From Bathynomus jamesi (taxonomy: Eukaryota > Arthropoda > Malacostraca > Isopoda > Cirolanidae): a stretch of DNA of 64,000 bases. The stretch covers positions 673,001 through 737,000 of the forward strand of contig JAJOZX010000926.1 in NCBI GenBank assembly GCA_023014485.1, in the 5' to 3' direction. The notes below the pieces were generated by a model. It was given only the letters and a program-made list of their open reading frames with translations, was not told the DNA's origin and did not search any database. Every line of letters starts with the position of its first letter. Within the stretch, counting starts at the first letter, position 1. Positions 1-11,192 of the stretch are shown here, in pieces. A program made the position numbers and the translations under genes.

Positions 1-744
1 CCTCCTCGAGGTATTCACTGGAGTCGACCAGGCGCCATTCATCAGGCCAGATGGATGGCCAGAAACCTGTACTCCATGAAAATGCTGATGTTTGCAGATC
101 AACTTGAGTACGACGAAGACACTGTATCAAAGCTGGAAAGACTCAACACCTTCCTTGCGCTGTTCTACACTCCTGTATGGATGATGTCAATGTCTGCTGC
201 AGATGCTCCCGTGAATGATCTAAGTCTAATCCAGGACATGTTGAAGTACAAGAAAACTGACCCAGAGCTTGCTGATGCAGTACTTAATAAGATGGAAAAC
301 CACAAATGGTACCTGACGCAGGAAGTCGTGCCATTTGCCCTGTTCAGCAGTAGATTGAGTGACACATTGAAGCACGACATTGCTGCCCAGTTACATGCCA
401 CTGAGAAAGCCAGGACAGCTTCCAGAACAGGAAAGCCTCTATTCCAGAGAGTCACAGCTAAGACCACCCTGGTTGATCTCATTGGCCCAGAATCACATTT
501 CCTGCTGGACACACTGAACATTGGATCTGAGTGGCTTCTGGAACCTGTCACGTCTTGGCCACAGAATGAGGACTACAGAAAAGCGTTGGACTATGTTAAG
601 AATCTGAAAGCGGTGTCAAGATGATGAGCGACTTTGCAAATGTCATAACAACAGATGCCAAGCAAAGGGACTATTCTCCTTCAAGCTGTGGAGTTCAACA
701 GACGCCGCTTTGACAGCTTCAAGAAACAAACTCTGAACAACTGA
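1..744 (+). pseudogene. 3' end of an uncharacterised transposon-type protein, frameshifted
   Basis: An open frame runs in from the window edge, so the start is outside and the methionine at 55 is internal. It reads RPGAIHQARWMARNLYSMK near its start and continues to a stop at about 624. The arrangement (G-A-x-H-x-A-R-W-M, then a helical region, then IGPESHFLLDTL) resembles uncharacterised invertebrate proteins that I associate with mobile DNA; that link is from memory. Coding similarity appears to go on past the stop in other frames: TTDAKQRDY in one and LLQAVEFNRRRFDSF in another, ending at a stop at 742-744. So at least two frame changes lie between about 610 and 700, and the copy is decayed or mis-assembled. 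No catalytic residue can be named. Confidence 0.5.
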
Positions 745-2044
745 CTGTGTAAATGTCATTATGAAATTAATCATCATGTACGGTAATGCTTTCACTTCTT
801 GATCGATTAGACTTGTGACAAAATGTTAATCTCAAATTTGTGTCATGAATAAGGCACCTTGTCTGCCTTGAGTGTGAGAAAACGAATTTTGTGATATTTC
901 TGAAATCTTTGTATGTACCAATGTGCCATTTCTTGTTCAAAGACTATCATAATTGTATAAGTTAGAAAGAGGATTAAAAACACTTTAATTTGGTGCCTAT
1001 TTTGTTGCTCTATCTTGTTTAGATAAAAAGTTATAGTGCAAAACATGATTCAAGGGACCCCGGAACTGGTGCTTTTGGCTGATTTCAAGGCAGAAAATTT
1101 AAAGCTCCATGCGGCAATGCTTCCCAACAACCTAGGTCAAAATGGTTGTGATTTTCGGCCTTTTCAGGTCAAAAAGCATGGGAAAAAGTACAGAAACCTA
1201 TGAAAATAAGAAAAAGTTGATTTTTGAACAGGGCTATAGTAGCACCTTAGTTTTAAGAAAAATTTGGATGTCTTCATGAATGAGAGAGTTTATGGATTGT
1301 AAATAGTGTATATTCTTAGCTTAAGTTATGTAGGGTACTTTGGTAGCTCTGTAAATTGTTGTATGTTAATTGCCTGACTTGAGATTGACATTTTACAGAA
1401 TTTTATTGTAAAGTGTGGCTCATGACTTGGATACATTACATTACATTTCATTTGGAAAACATGAAGCCACTGGGGCCTATCAAGATTATTCAAGTCATGA
1501 GCTAATAATAATAACCTCAATAGGCCCAGGTGGCTTCATATTTTCTAAATGAAATGTAATATAATGTAATTTTTTGAGTGCATCAATGATAATGTTGTAC
1601 TGTACTCAAATTATAGTGTTCTGTTAGTTAAGAGGTATGATCTCTCTAACTGAAATCCATAATTGTTATTATTTAACTTTTTCCTGTCTCCAAAATGTTA
1701 GAGATTTTTTACTCTAACTATTCTTTCAAATATTTCGGTAAGATGAAATGTCAATGACATTGGCATATATTTTTTTTTTTTTTTTGTTTGCCTGATATTG
1801 ACTTTCTCCTTTATAAATTGGAACTATGCTCACTCTCTTTGGGATGCTCAGTAATTCAGTGTGTTCAGAATAGACCCATAAATTATAATTATTAAATTTT
1901 AACTTTGAACCCTTTCATCTTACAAGAACTTTGAAGCTTGAGAATGCTTCTGTCATACAATATTTTTGAAATTCTAAATTCCTGAAATCACCTTGCATAT
2001 AGTCCCACCACATAGCACCAAAACAACCTTTGTGTACCACTAAT
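745..2044. other. Non-coding stretch, AT-rich
   Basis: No gene is visible. It is AT-rich with homopolymer runs (poly-T at about 1771-1785). The only structured item is the hairpin at 1433-1567, listed separately. Confidence 0.6.
1433..1567. repeat. Imperfect hairpin, possible short MITE
   Basis: Arms at about 1433-1480 and 1520-1567 are inverted copies of each other with a few mismatches. Both contain ACATTTCATTT followed by GAAGCCAC and GGGCCTAT (right arm reversed). The spacer is about 40 bases. No convincing target duplication is seen, so this is either a foldback MITE or a decayed palindrome. Confidence 0.6.
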
Positions 2045-2052
2045 GGTACATG

Positions 2053-2740
2053 CAGTGATGGTCATCAATACATGAAAATCGCTAAAGCGATACCGATACA
2101 TCGATACATGAAGAACGTCTTAAACGATACCGATACACCGATACTTTCTAGATGTCTTAAGCGATACCGATACATGCATCGCCGGTACATGTACTCGGCG
2201 TGACGTCTACTTAATGAGTGACTGATTGATAAGAAATGCCTTGGGGGACCAAGAGGAATCGCTGCGTTACAAGTATAAACCTGTTTAAACTCAACACCGA
2301 GTGGGCGTGGCCAATAGTGTTGCAACACCAATGAGCGTTTCTATATTATATGAGCATTTCTATATTATGAGTGTTTCTATATTATGGTTAATTAATCTCA
2401 ATAACACAAGTACAAACGTGTTTAAACATTGCGCCGTACTGTGTGACGTGACCAGTAGAGTAGTACTGTCATTAAATAAATATTTAATAATATTATTATT
2501 TATGTATATTCATAAATATAACTCAGTAGTGTCATATTATAACATCTATTTAAATATTTAAAAATTCTTATTAATGTATCGATGTATCGAAGTATCGATT
2601 TTTTTCGATACATTTAAGAAAATTGACCTTAGCAATACCGATAAATCGATACTTTTGTTAAGTAGCTAAAGCAATACCGATACAAAAGTATCGATCGATA
2701 CGTATCGGCGATACATGTATCTAGATACTGCCCATCACTG
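2053..2740. mobile_element. Non-autonomous hAT element (688 bp) with 8-bp target duplication
   Basis: The ends are inverted: CAGTGATGGTCA at 2053 and, on the other strand, CAGTGATGGGCAG from 2740. Flanking 8-mers are GGTACATG (2045-2052) and GGTGCATG (2741-2748), one mismatch, as expected for hAT. Both subterminal regions are packed with GATACCGATAC and ATCGATAC words in both orientations, probable transposase-binding repeats. No transposase frame is present; the two small frames at 2065-2331 and 2301-2561 fall in repeat-rich sequence and are not genes. Confidence 0.88.
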
Positions 2741-2748
2741 GGTGCATG

Positions 2749-4464
2749 TAATGATAGTTGGGAACCAATGACCTAAAATATAATCAGTAACTATGGTACA
2801 AATGATGGCAAAAACTTACTTGATATTGCATCTTCTAATAAATCTTTTGAATTGATTGCATGTCCCCAAGTAACCCTACTTAAGTCACTTTTAATTTCAG
2901 GAAAAAATTCTGAAATATCTGGAATAGCTCCAGCTGTTATGCTCATTATGAAGGAAACTGGAGAAGAGAAAAAAAAAAATTAGGGTAAGCTAACAAAAGG
3001 GATCTTCTTTACTATATTTGGCATATGTAATTGTTATGGATTTCACTACAGACCTTTTTCATGTTCATGTAATGAAGAAAGTTTGTTAAAGCAATTCTTT
3101 TTTATGTAAAATGTTAGGCAAAAATGCTTGAAAATTTGGTTAAAAAAAAATAGTTAATTCAGTGTTTACAAACATGAAAGAAGTCTCTTAATGAGAGTAA
3201 ACCCATAGCAGTTCTCAGACTGATTAGCCCAAAAATTAAAATTACCACACAAAGTATAAAAATGTGAAAAAAGTGACAAACTATGAAACCAACAAAAGTG
3301 ACAATGACCATAAGAACTTTAATAAATAATATTCCAAGTTAAAGATTTCTTCACACTTACAGACTATGTAATATCTTCCAGGTTTATATTTTGGAAATTT
3401 GTTGGAAGAGTAGCGAAGTAGTACTATACCCACATATATAGAGAACTAGCTTCCCTATTCATAAATAAAATAAAATTCTTTTCAAATTTTTTTACGAAGC
3501 AATCTAGTTGTATATTACTTTTAGTGTTAGCTAAGGGCATTTATTGGCCTCAAAGCATCACAACTTATTTTTTGTGTTACGTTAAGAAAAGGCAATCAAT
3601 ATTGTGACTAATAAAAGCTATGGTAAGCAAGCTCCACATAAACCTTAAAACCCCTGTTGGAATCTACAACAGAATACATCTATAATTGCAATTATCTGTA
3701 AGATGAGAAATCAATTTAGACAGGTGTTTTTTATTAAATTTTAACTTGTATAGCCTAGAGCAGTGGTTTTCAAAGCACAGGTCACAAAATATTAATCACT
3801 GGGTCAGTAGGCATAGAAAATTCTTTCTATGAAACAGTTATTTGAAATTAATAGCTACAAAATAGTTAGCTATTTGAAATTAGTGCATAAACTGAAACCG
3901 TCTCATTTTTATTTACCATATTTCTACTGCATTTAAATTGTTTTTCAAGTAACTTTGATGTCTAGTTATTACTTGAAGTAAAGCAGCTATTGCCCTTTAT
4001 TATTATTTTATGACAACACTTAGTAAGATATTATTGTTTTGGGTTGGGGGGATAAATGTTTTTCTTCCATTGGGTTATAGGAAAAAAGTTTGATAAAAAT
4101 ACTGGCCTTGACCATTGGTAACGTACTGTATTTCTATTTAGAATTTAATATTAATGGTTATGTGAAGAGACTTAGTAATGATGATGCGAGGATATTATTG
4201 GTGAATGGAAAATTGTGGAAACTGAAAACTTAGTAGTAATGAATAAGTGTTGTGTTATGTTTGTATGAATGTATTGGGTATCTATAGCCTCATCAAAAAT
4301 AATAAACTGGTATAATATGCAATTAAAATGTGCAGTACTGGATTTATCAAATGCTCTAAACATTTTTAATAATGCTGTTCATTTTACCAGAAAACATATT
4401 TAACTACAGTCTACATAGAGTAGAAGTTCAGCAAAACTTTCAAAGATTAATCTTTATTATTATA
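2749..4464. other. Non-coding stretch with a possible hAT end
   Basis: No gene is seen. At about 3762 the sequence CAGTGGTTTTCAAA followed by a GGTCAC-rich tract resembles a hAT terminus, but no partner end was found, so this is at best a solo end. Confidence 0.5.
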
Positions 4465-5065
4465 TGGATGATGCTATTTTTACCATATGGTGAAAATAGC
4501 TTCCAGTACTAAAATTACTGTATGGTGAAAATAGTCACTCTGAAGTGATGATGCTATTTTCACTTTATGGTGATTTTAGTGTCAGAATCTATCATCACTG
4601 TATGGTGATTGTAAGATCAGGTGCTATTTTCACTGGAGAGTGACTCTTTTAAATTTGTCATCAACACAAAATCAAACTTGAAGATCAAAGAAAGAAAATT
4701 AATCTGTGATTGGCTAAAAGATTTGTTCAACTTCATGTATATAATCTGTATTATAGACCTGGTTGTCATGTATATAAATCTTGTTTTGCTTCAAATCCAA
4801 CATTACTATTCACTGCATCACAGTCAAGATAGATAGATAACACTAAAAAGTAAAAAGCATGTACATTTCTGCCTAAATAAAGATTTCTACTTTACTAGGT
4901 ACTATTATTATTATTATTATTATTATTATTATCATTAAAACATCTCATAGTGAATTGAATTAATCGTACAGTGAAAATAGCATTCAACACTATTTTCACC
5001 ATATGGCAAAAATGGCTTCCAGTACTAAAATTACCTTACAGTGAAAATAGTCACTCTCTTATTAT
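4465..5065. repeat. Direct repeat with inverted GTGAAAATAG sub-motifs
   Basis: Two related segments (about 4465-4545 and 4970-5065) share GCTTCCAGTACTAAAATTAC followed by GTGAAAATAGTCACTCT. Within and between them, GTGAAAATAGC and its reverse complement recur many times around CATATGG centres. This looks like the internal repeat structure of a non-autonomous element; I cannot fix its termini. A (TTA)n run lies at about 4905-4935. Confidence 0.55.
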
Positions 5066-5433
5066 ATTTAGTTAAATATATATATATATATATATTTTAT
5101 ATTTAGCCAAACTTACAGCCACTTCCCCACAAGCAAAGCATGAAAAAGAGAACCTCCACTATACTTGTATATTACCTTTTAATAGCTGAATGAGTACCAT
5201 ATTAAGTCGCAGGTTATGTCAATAAATTTATAAACAAACTATGTAAATATAGTCAAATTTAAATATGATTATGTCTGGTCAATATTTAAGGCTAATTTAA
5301 AATAGCTCAAACTTTCATGGATCAATCAGAGGCTGGCAAATAGATGCTAATCAGTAATTACTTATCTGGATGATATATTATATATATATATATATATATA
5401 TACATTCAACTGCAAAGAACACGCAGTATAAAT

Positions 5434-5580
5434 AACGTAAAGAACGACGCTTGTATAGGAGATATTCCGCGCAAGACGAGAAAGAGAAAACAACAAGTGG
5501 TGGTACTTCATTTTTTCACTTGTTGTTTTCTCTTTCTCGTCTTGCGCGGAATATCTCCTATACAAGCGTCGTTCTTTACG

Positions 5581-5582
<2 letters not shown>
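5434..5582. repeat. Near-perfect palindrome with 66-bp arms inside (TA)n
   Basis: Arms 5434-5499 and 5517-5582 are reverse complements, separated by a 17-base loop. The palindrome sits between (TA)n arrays at about 5377-5402 and 5583-5612. The left side (TTCAACTGCAAAGAACACGC, then an ACGACG...GTATAG...AGAGAAA core) resembles the tRNA-like tandem units at 40791-41515, so this is likely a shorter member of that family. The short frames across it are palindrome artefacts. Confidence 0.85.
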
Positions 5583-5612
<30 letters not shown>

Positions 5613-5614
<2 letters not shown>

Positions 5615-5870
5615 TAGAATGCCCAGTAACCCCCTCCCCCAAACAACCAAGGGAAAGATTGGGAGGGATGACTGTATTACTAAAACCTTCCCTGGTTCTC
5701 CCTTAATGTGTATCTAAATTTGGTGCAGATTACCCTACCATTTAGAGAGCTCCCTTGCAGTTCCCCCTTAGCTATATCTATTTCTAAAAGTAAAAAAAAA
5801 AAAATGATAGTACCATGTGACAAAAAGATCATAGCTATGGTAGTATGAATACCACACGAGGTGAAATACT
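5613..5870. other. Short unassigned stretch
   Basis: Nothing recognisable beyond low-complexity sequence. Confidence 0.4.
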
Positions 5871-5878
5871 ATTTTAGT

Positions 5879-6410
5879 CAGGGTTGGTTATTTCCCAGAG
5901 CAGTGGTAAAGATTAAGAAATACTAGGAAATACTGGGAAATTTCCAACTGTACTGTGGTATTACCATAAATCTAGTATACCACCCATGATATGGTAGAAC
6001 TACCAAATTTGTGTTAAGGTGTGACTAAAGTCTAATTTAAAAAAAATTAAGGTAGCCTAAGGTACCTATTTCAAATTTCCCATTAACCCTGTTTGGATTA
6101 TATTATATTTGGACTGGTGCATGATGAAATTGGAAACCAGATCCATACACAAGGCTGAGAAATTGGTACCATAAAATGCTTCTATACTTTGAAAAAGAAT
6201 AAATTTGATTATGTTAGATTTATGAATAAAAATAAATATAATTAATAAAAAGTTTTTTAATTTAAAAAATATTTTTTATTTATAATTCAAATACTGGTAC
6301 CAGTACCAGAAAAGTTATGACATGGAAAACATTATTTTGAAATTTCCCAATCGGATTTCAAGCGTGAATTCCCAATATTTCCCAGAGGAAAATGGAAGGT
6401 AACAACCCTC
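5879..6410. mobile_element. Non-autonomous hAT-like MITE (532 bp)
   Basis: The left end CAGGGTTGGTTATTTCCCAG is matched in reverse on the right by GAGGGTTGTTACC and a CTCTGGGAAAT block. Flanking 8-mers ATTTTAGT (5871-5878) and ATCTAAGT (6411-6418) agree at 6 of 8 positions, a degraded hAT-type duplication. Subterminal GGGAAAT words repeat on both sides. No coding sequence. Confidence 0.7.
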
Positions 6411-6626
6411 ATCTAAGTATAGTTGCTCATAACAGATTATACATAGCTACTAAGTTACATCAATAACATTTAAGTGTGTGATAGCATAATGGTTACCACA
6501 AACTCTTGAATTTTAATTCTTAAGTATTATTTTAAGAATAAATGTTAGTATAGAATACAGGTATACCTCGATATTCTTTGTTTTGAATTTCGTAGTTTTG
6601 CACTTTCATCATCACTCACTCTATAC

Positions 6627-7820
6627 TAGGGATGAAATAATACCGACAATTTTTAATACCGGTATTTGAACAATTATTTTACTGATACCGGTGTTGATAC
6701 TGGTTTTATGCAGAGAATAATTTATAATGATTTTTTTGGTGTCACCCTGCCAAGTGCCAACCCTCCCACAAGCCTGCAGGACCTGTAGTACTCACCACAT
6801 TAACGACAATAAAAACTGAAGTTACTTTTTAAATTCTGTCACTGACACCAAAGGGAAAATACCATTGACTGAAAAAAGTTTGAACAGCAGCTCCTAGGGA
6901 AAGGCAGGAAAAAGGAAGGACTATTTATAATGATTAAGTATATCAGATAACCAAAGGTAAAATGGAAAAATAACTTTTAAAAAAAAAAAAGTTTATTAAT
7001 AATTTTGCATATTATTTCTTTCATGTATTTGCACATCAATGGATCATCTACTTTATTCTTGTCTTCAATAACATTCTCTGAGTAGTTAGATGCTCGTAAG
7101 TCTTGGTCTTCGCTTTCTTCGTCAAAACCAACTAAATTTTCATCATTCTTAGGAAAAAGCCTCTTAAAAATCCTTTTTGCAGTTCTTTTGAGCGCTAGTT
7201 TAGATGGAATAGAAAATAGTTCCTCTTCTTGAACTTTTAAAACTTCAGGGTTGTGAAGATATTTAATTAAACCCACAATATCTCTGTCTCCTTGAAGAAT
7301 AGAAATTACTGAGACAGTCTTTGAGCTCCAATGCTGTTGGAATGTTGTTCTCTAAAAGTTTCTTTAAAATAAATTTGATGGAGATTTCAGCCATCGAGAG
7401 AGAGGCATCTTTTGAACATAGTCTTTTAAGAATTATTTCAGGGCGAGAGTTTCTGGATGATAGTTTCCCTTTTCAGAAAAACAGACGCATCATATAACGT
7501 CAATAACGTCAATAACATAATATTATAACAAATGATAAATTGTGACATACACTAATGATGCCCCTCAAAGATATACTGCATGCGTAAGTTATGTATGAAA
7601 TTATGAAGATAAATCATTATTTCTACTCACATTGGCCACAAAATCCTACAAAAAACAAATCTTTGTTAACTTGACATTTGCTGATTGCTCCCACAATAAA
7701 GACAATAGGCAGTTCTTCAACACCAAAAACCCGGTATCGATAATCACGATATCAGTATCGTGTCTCTTGTCCAATACCAGTATAAATACCAGTTTTTCAA
7801 TACCAGCTTTCATACCCATA
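6627..7820 (-). mobile_element. Decayed hAT element with partial transposase, inside the Tigger
   Basis: The ends look inverted: TAGGGATGAAAT at 6627 and, reversed from about 7820, TATGGGTATGAAAGC, each followed by GGTATT-type subterminal repeats. The minus strand carries transposase-like sequence in two frames: SMAEISIKFILKKLLENN from about 7400, then LQGDRDIVGLIKYL and PSKLALKRTAKRIFKRLF from about 7310 to 6977. These resemble the middle of BED/hAT transposases. Stops and a frame change make it non-functional. No 8-bp duplication could be confirmed, so the ends are approximate. Confidence 0.6.
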
Positions 7821-7883
7821 CCTTGCAGATTCATTGGCTCTTTCCACACTTTTGTTTTTTGTTTATTATTTTCCCTTTGGAAT

Positions 7884-8174
7884 GATATACAAGAGCTACT
7901 TGACTCGCATGCACACAGCTTGTCAAATGAGGAACTTATTCAGCAACAGAGTGCAGTTGAACAAAAAAGTAAAGAAAATAACTCAGTTGCAAAAGTTTCT
8001 TCAACAAAAGAACTGTCTGAGGGCTTTCATTTGCTCAAACAAGCAAAGAATTTGTTTGAAGTCTCAGATCTGAACACAGAGCGCAGTACAAGAGTGATAA
8101 GAGAATTGGAGAAAAGTATTAGCTGCTACTGTCAATTGTATGTAAAGAAAAAGGCTATAAACAAAGAAAACTAG
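7884..8174 (+). pseudogene. Tigger transposase, C-terminal fragment
   Basis: The frame reads SHAHSLSNEELIQQQ and later DLNTERSTRVIRELEKSISC then YCQLYVKKK, the pattern of Tigger/jerky-type transposase C-termini (H-L-T-N-E-D-L, then E-R-S-x-K-V and SCYxxLYxEK). Only about 95 residues remain; the helix-turn-helix and DDE domains are gone, replaced by the hAT insertion upstream. It sits inside matching Tigger termini, which supports the identity. Confidence 0.75.
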
Positions 8175-8486
8175 ACCAATTTTTCAAAAAAGGTTCAGAA
8201 TAATTTTGCCATGTTTTTTATTTTTAATGCTTTCAATAATGCATTTGTCATATTTATTTCAATACAGTTTGAAATGTAATGGTCATTTTATTGGGTTTCA
8301 CCCTGTTACCGCCAATAAAAGTGTGTTTTTAACCATTTTTAAATATATTAACATCAATTTTTTTTATGGAATGAATTAAAAGTTTTCCCATTGAAACCCA
8401 TGTTATAATGTGCTTTGAAATTCATTGATTTGCAATTTGTCACGTTTTCTTGGAACCAATTAGTGATGAATTCCAAGGTATACCTG

Positions 8487-8983
8487 TACTTAAAACTGTC
8501 CATTTACTAAAAATATATTTAAAAATAATATATTCCTTTTTCATTTATCAGTACCTAGATCATCTATGTTAGCTACATGCTTCTATATACATAGCTACAG
8601 TACTGTATTTGATGACAGATTTAAAAACTATTATTCTGAAGTCTTGAAGAAGTTCAGGGACCCATCTGTAATCAAGCTAAAAACAACCATAAATAACATT
8701 ACTCATACACATATGGTATGGGCCTAAATACCTAGCTATATAATTCAGAATTCACCACATCTATAGCTTAATCAATCTACTAAAACTAATAAAACCATAA
8801 GTATTATGCTCCTACATATGCTAGTGTACAGACTGAAAATGCTTTGAATCATTTAGTACCATACTGTATTTGAAAATTTCTTTGTACATATTATAGGCCT
8901 ATATTGATTTCTATTTAATTTTATATATATTTACTACATTTCTGTATATCTTATATGGAAGATACACGCCCATATTTGATATA
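8487..8983. other. Non-coding spacer
   Basis: AT-rich sequence between two Tigger-type elements; nothing recognisable. Confidence 0.5.
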
Positions 8984-9078
8984 CAGCAATACCTCGAACA
9001 TTGTTGCTAATGCATTCCTGGAAAAGGTGATAATATTCAAAACAAAGATGTTCAAGGAATGTAACCTATGGGAAATAA

Positions 9079-9245
9079 GAGGAGGAAAGAGAGGCAGACC
9101 GAAGTGAAGGTGGATGGAGAAGGTGAGGGACGATTTGAGGGAGAAGGGCTTGTCAGAGGAAGAAGCCCAGGACCGGGCTGTGTGGAGGAGGCTGGTCAGA
9201 AACGCCGACCCCGCATAGAGGCAGGAACGGGCGAAGAGAAAGAAG
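9079..9245 (+). pseudogene. Non-LTR retrotransposon, extreme 3' end
   Basis: One frame reads RGGKRGRPK, a TGA stop, then RWMEKVRDDLREKGLSEEEA and VWRRLVRNADPA before a stop. The GRPK-x-RW ... DL-x-x-KGL-x-x-EEA-x-DR-x-x-WR-x-x-x-x-ADP pattern is the familiar C-terminal tail of a common LINE reverse-transcriptase protein. The piece is 5'-truncated, and the TGA most simply replaces a TGG. It lies within the Tigger-like element. Confidence 0.65.
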
Positions 9246-9395
9246 AAGATTCTCAGATTTTTTTGGTCAAAATCAGGGTTTTTGCATTACAAATACAGTA
9301 CAAATACACTCATTTTAACAGCTCAATCACAGGAAAAACATCAATAAGAAACTGTTCAATTGAAACCTTTTATTTAAACACGAAAATTTATAATA

Positions 9396-9940
9396 CAGTC
9401 ATACCCCGCTTTACGTCGGTTCACTTTACGTCGAATTCGACTTTACGTCGGTTTTCAAGAGCAAGATTTTGTTCACACTACGTCATTTTACTCGACTTTA
9501 CGTCGGTTTTCAAGAGCAAGATTTTGTTCACACTACGTCGTTTTACTCGACTTTACGTCGCTTTACGTCGTTTTTCGACTTACGTCCTTGGAACCAATTA
9601 CCAACGTTAGGCGTTCACTGTGTTTTACATTTGGTGTTTACATGGTCTTTCGGTACAGGTATACTAAGGCGATTTTCCCTTGTTGCTCTTTATACTTTTT
9701 TTTTTATGTACAAGAGGCTATTTTTACTTTTCATTTTCATATTTATTATCTATAGTATTGAAAACATAACCATAAAGTGTTTATTTATAGTTGTATCTAA
9801 TTGCTACCGTCGTCGGAGTGTTTTACAGTGTTTACAATCGGTTTTCGGTAGACTTAGGCACCTCTGTTCGCTTTACGTCATTTTTCGACTTACGTCGGGG
9901 TCCTTGGAACCAATTACCGACGTTAGGCGGGGTATGACTG
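9396..9940. mobile_element. Tigger-type MITE (545 bp)
   Basis: Inverted ends CAGTCATACCCCGC at 9396 and 9940 (reversed), flanked by TA at 9394-9395 and 9941-9942. Subterminal TTTACGTCG words recur in the left half, including a duplicated GGTTTTCAAGAGCAAGATTT segment at about 9450-9525. The frames across it are not coding. Confidence 0.85.
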
Positions 9941-10175
9941 TACTAATGAAAAAATTAAATTGGAAATTATTTCTAGGCAAAACATTTGTCTACTGTTCAA
10001 TTTAAACCTTTTATTAAACATGAAAAGTGAGAAGGGTGGGGAAGGGTGATACTGCCAGGCATAAGATGACAAAATAGCAAAACCAAGACGATGATGTTGT
10101 AAATCTTAGTCACAAGCATAGCAATGATGAAAGTGCAAAATAATGTTCAAAACAACGATGTTCAAGGTATTACTG

Positions 10176-10513
10176 TACTGTACTATATTATATAAACTAT
10201 ACAGGGACTTTGGCTACTATTAAGTTTTACAGAGACCAGATTACACTAGGTTAAGTGGTCATTTTAGAATGGTTAGAAAATAACTACCTATGTGACCAAT
10301 TTTGGCTAGCCCCCCTAATCATAATCTTTGTAACAAATTTTGACTTTGTCAAAAACACTTGTCTCCATGAAACTTAATATTGGCAATAATCTACTTAAGC
10401 TCCCATCAATCCAATTTTCATAAATTATACATCGGTAGCTTCGTTTCTTCATTAGGAATGTGATTTAGACAGTCTCTAGTAAGGGAAATGCTTCAAAACC
10501 TAACCTAACCTAA
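10176..10513. other. Spacer with a short CCTAA run
   Basis: Mostly featureless. Ends in AACCTAACCTAACCT at about 10498, a short TTAGG-complement run directly before the LINE fragment. Confidence 0.45.
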
Positions 10514-11047
10514 AAAAATCACAGGGCTCAGTTTTGGGTCCACTGTTATTTTCATTATATATAAGTGACCTTCCACATTCATCTGATATACTGAACTTCA
10601 TAATGTTTGCAGATGATACAACCGTCTCTTTTTCTTGCAAAGATGTTAATACAGTTAAGATAATATTTAATTCAGAATTCATCAATTCATCAGTATAATG
10701 AAATGGTTGACTACCAATAAACTCTTCCTAAATACCAGTAAAACAAATTTCATGATTTTTACTAATAAAAGAAATATACTTCTTGATGAACTTAATGTTA
10801 ATGAAATCACCATAAGGAGTGTACTGTAACAAAATTTCTTGGTGTAATGCGATATAAGAATTTGCAATGGAGTGATCATGTAAATTATATTGCAAAAAAG
10901 ATTTCAAGGAGCATTGCTATAATGTTTAAACTTAGGAATGTAGTCCTTAAATAGGTTTTATTCACTATCATACCCTTGTTCTTCCTTATATAACATACTG
11001 CACCCTTGTTTGGGGAAACTCCACTAACAACTCATTAAATGGTATCT
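10514..11047 (+). pseudogene. LINE-D reverse transcriptase, 5' part of a split copy
   Basis: Broken frames encode LNFIMFADDTT, the FADD box of non-LTR reverse transcriptases, preceded by GSVLGPLLFSLYISDLP and followed by FLGVM-YKNLQWSDHVNYI. These are RT motif 4 to thumb-region hallmarks. Stops and frame changes are frequent. The copy is truncated at its 5' end and interrupted at 11047 by element A; the rest continues at 21472. Confidence 0.75.
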
Positions 11048-11192
11048 GAGGCATTCCATGTCAAGTGTACACACCTTATGTCAGGTCATCTCACTGAGTT
11101 TAATGATTTTTGGTGTGGTAGTTGGGTATGATGAGTAATGAAGCATGACCAAATTTTGGCCACTTGAGTCAAATAGTTTGGGAGTAATGCAA

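Larger units (their letters stand above)
6558..8486 (+). mobile_element. Tigger (pogo-type) DNA transposon with a nested hAT
   Basis: The termini are CAGGTATACCTCG at 6558 and the same CAGGTATACCT in reverse at 8486, each flanked by TA (6556-6557 and 8487-8488), the target duplication of Tc1/mariner/pogo elements. A Tigger transposase C-terminus lies at 7884-8174 in plus orientation. The 5' coding part is missing, replaced by a decayed hAT between about 6627 and 7820. Confidence 0.82.
8984..10175. mobile_element. Tigger-like element with nested LINE end and MITE
   Basis: The termini CAGCAATACCTCGAACAT (8984) and, reversed, CAGTAATACCTTGAACATCG (10175) are flanked by TA on both sides. No transposase survives. 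Inside are the tail of a LINE (about 9079-9245) and a complete MITE (9396-9940). Confidence 0.8.

Noticed and set aside
1..744. Host gene 3' end or endogenous viral gene
   Set aside because: Frame breaks and the family's repeated occurrence (from memory) favour a mobile-element origin; nothing viral could be recognised.
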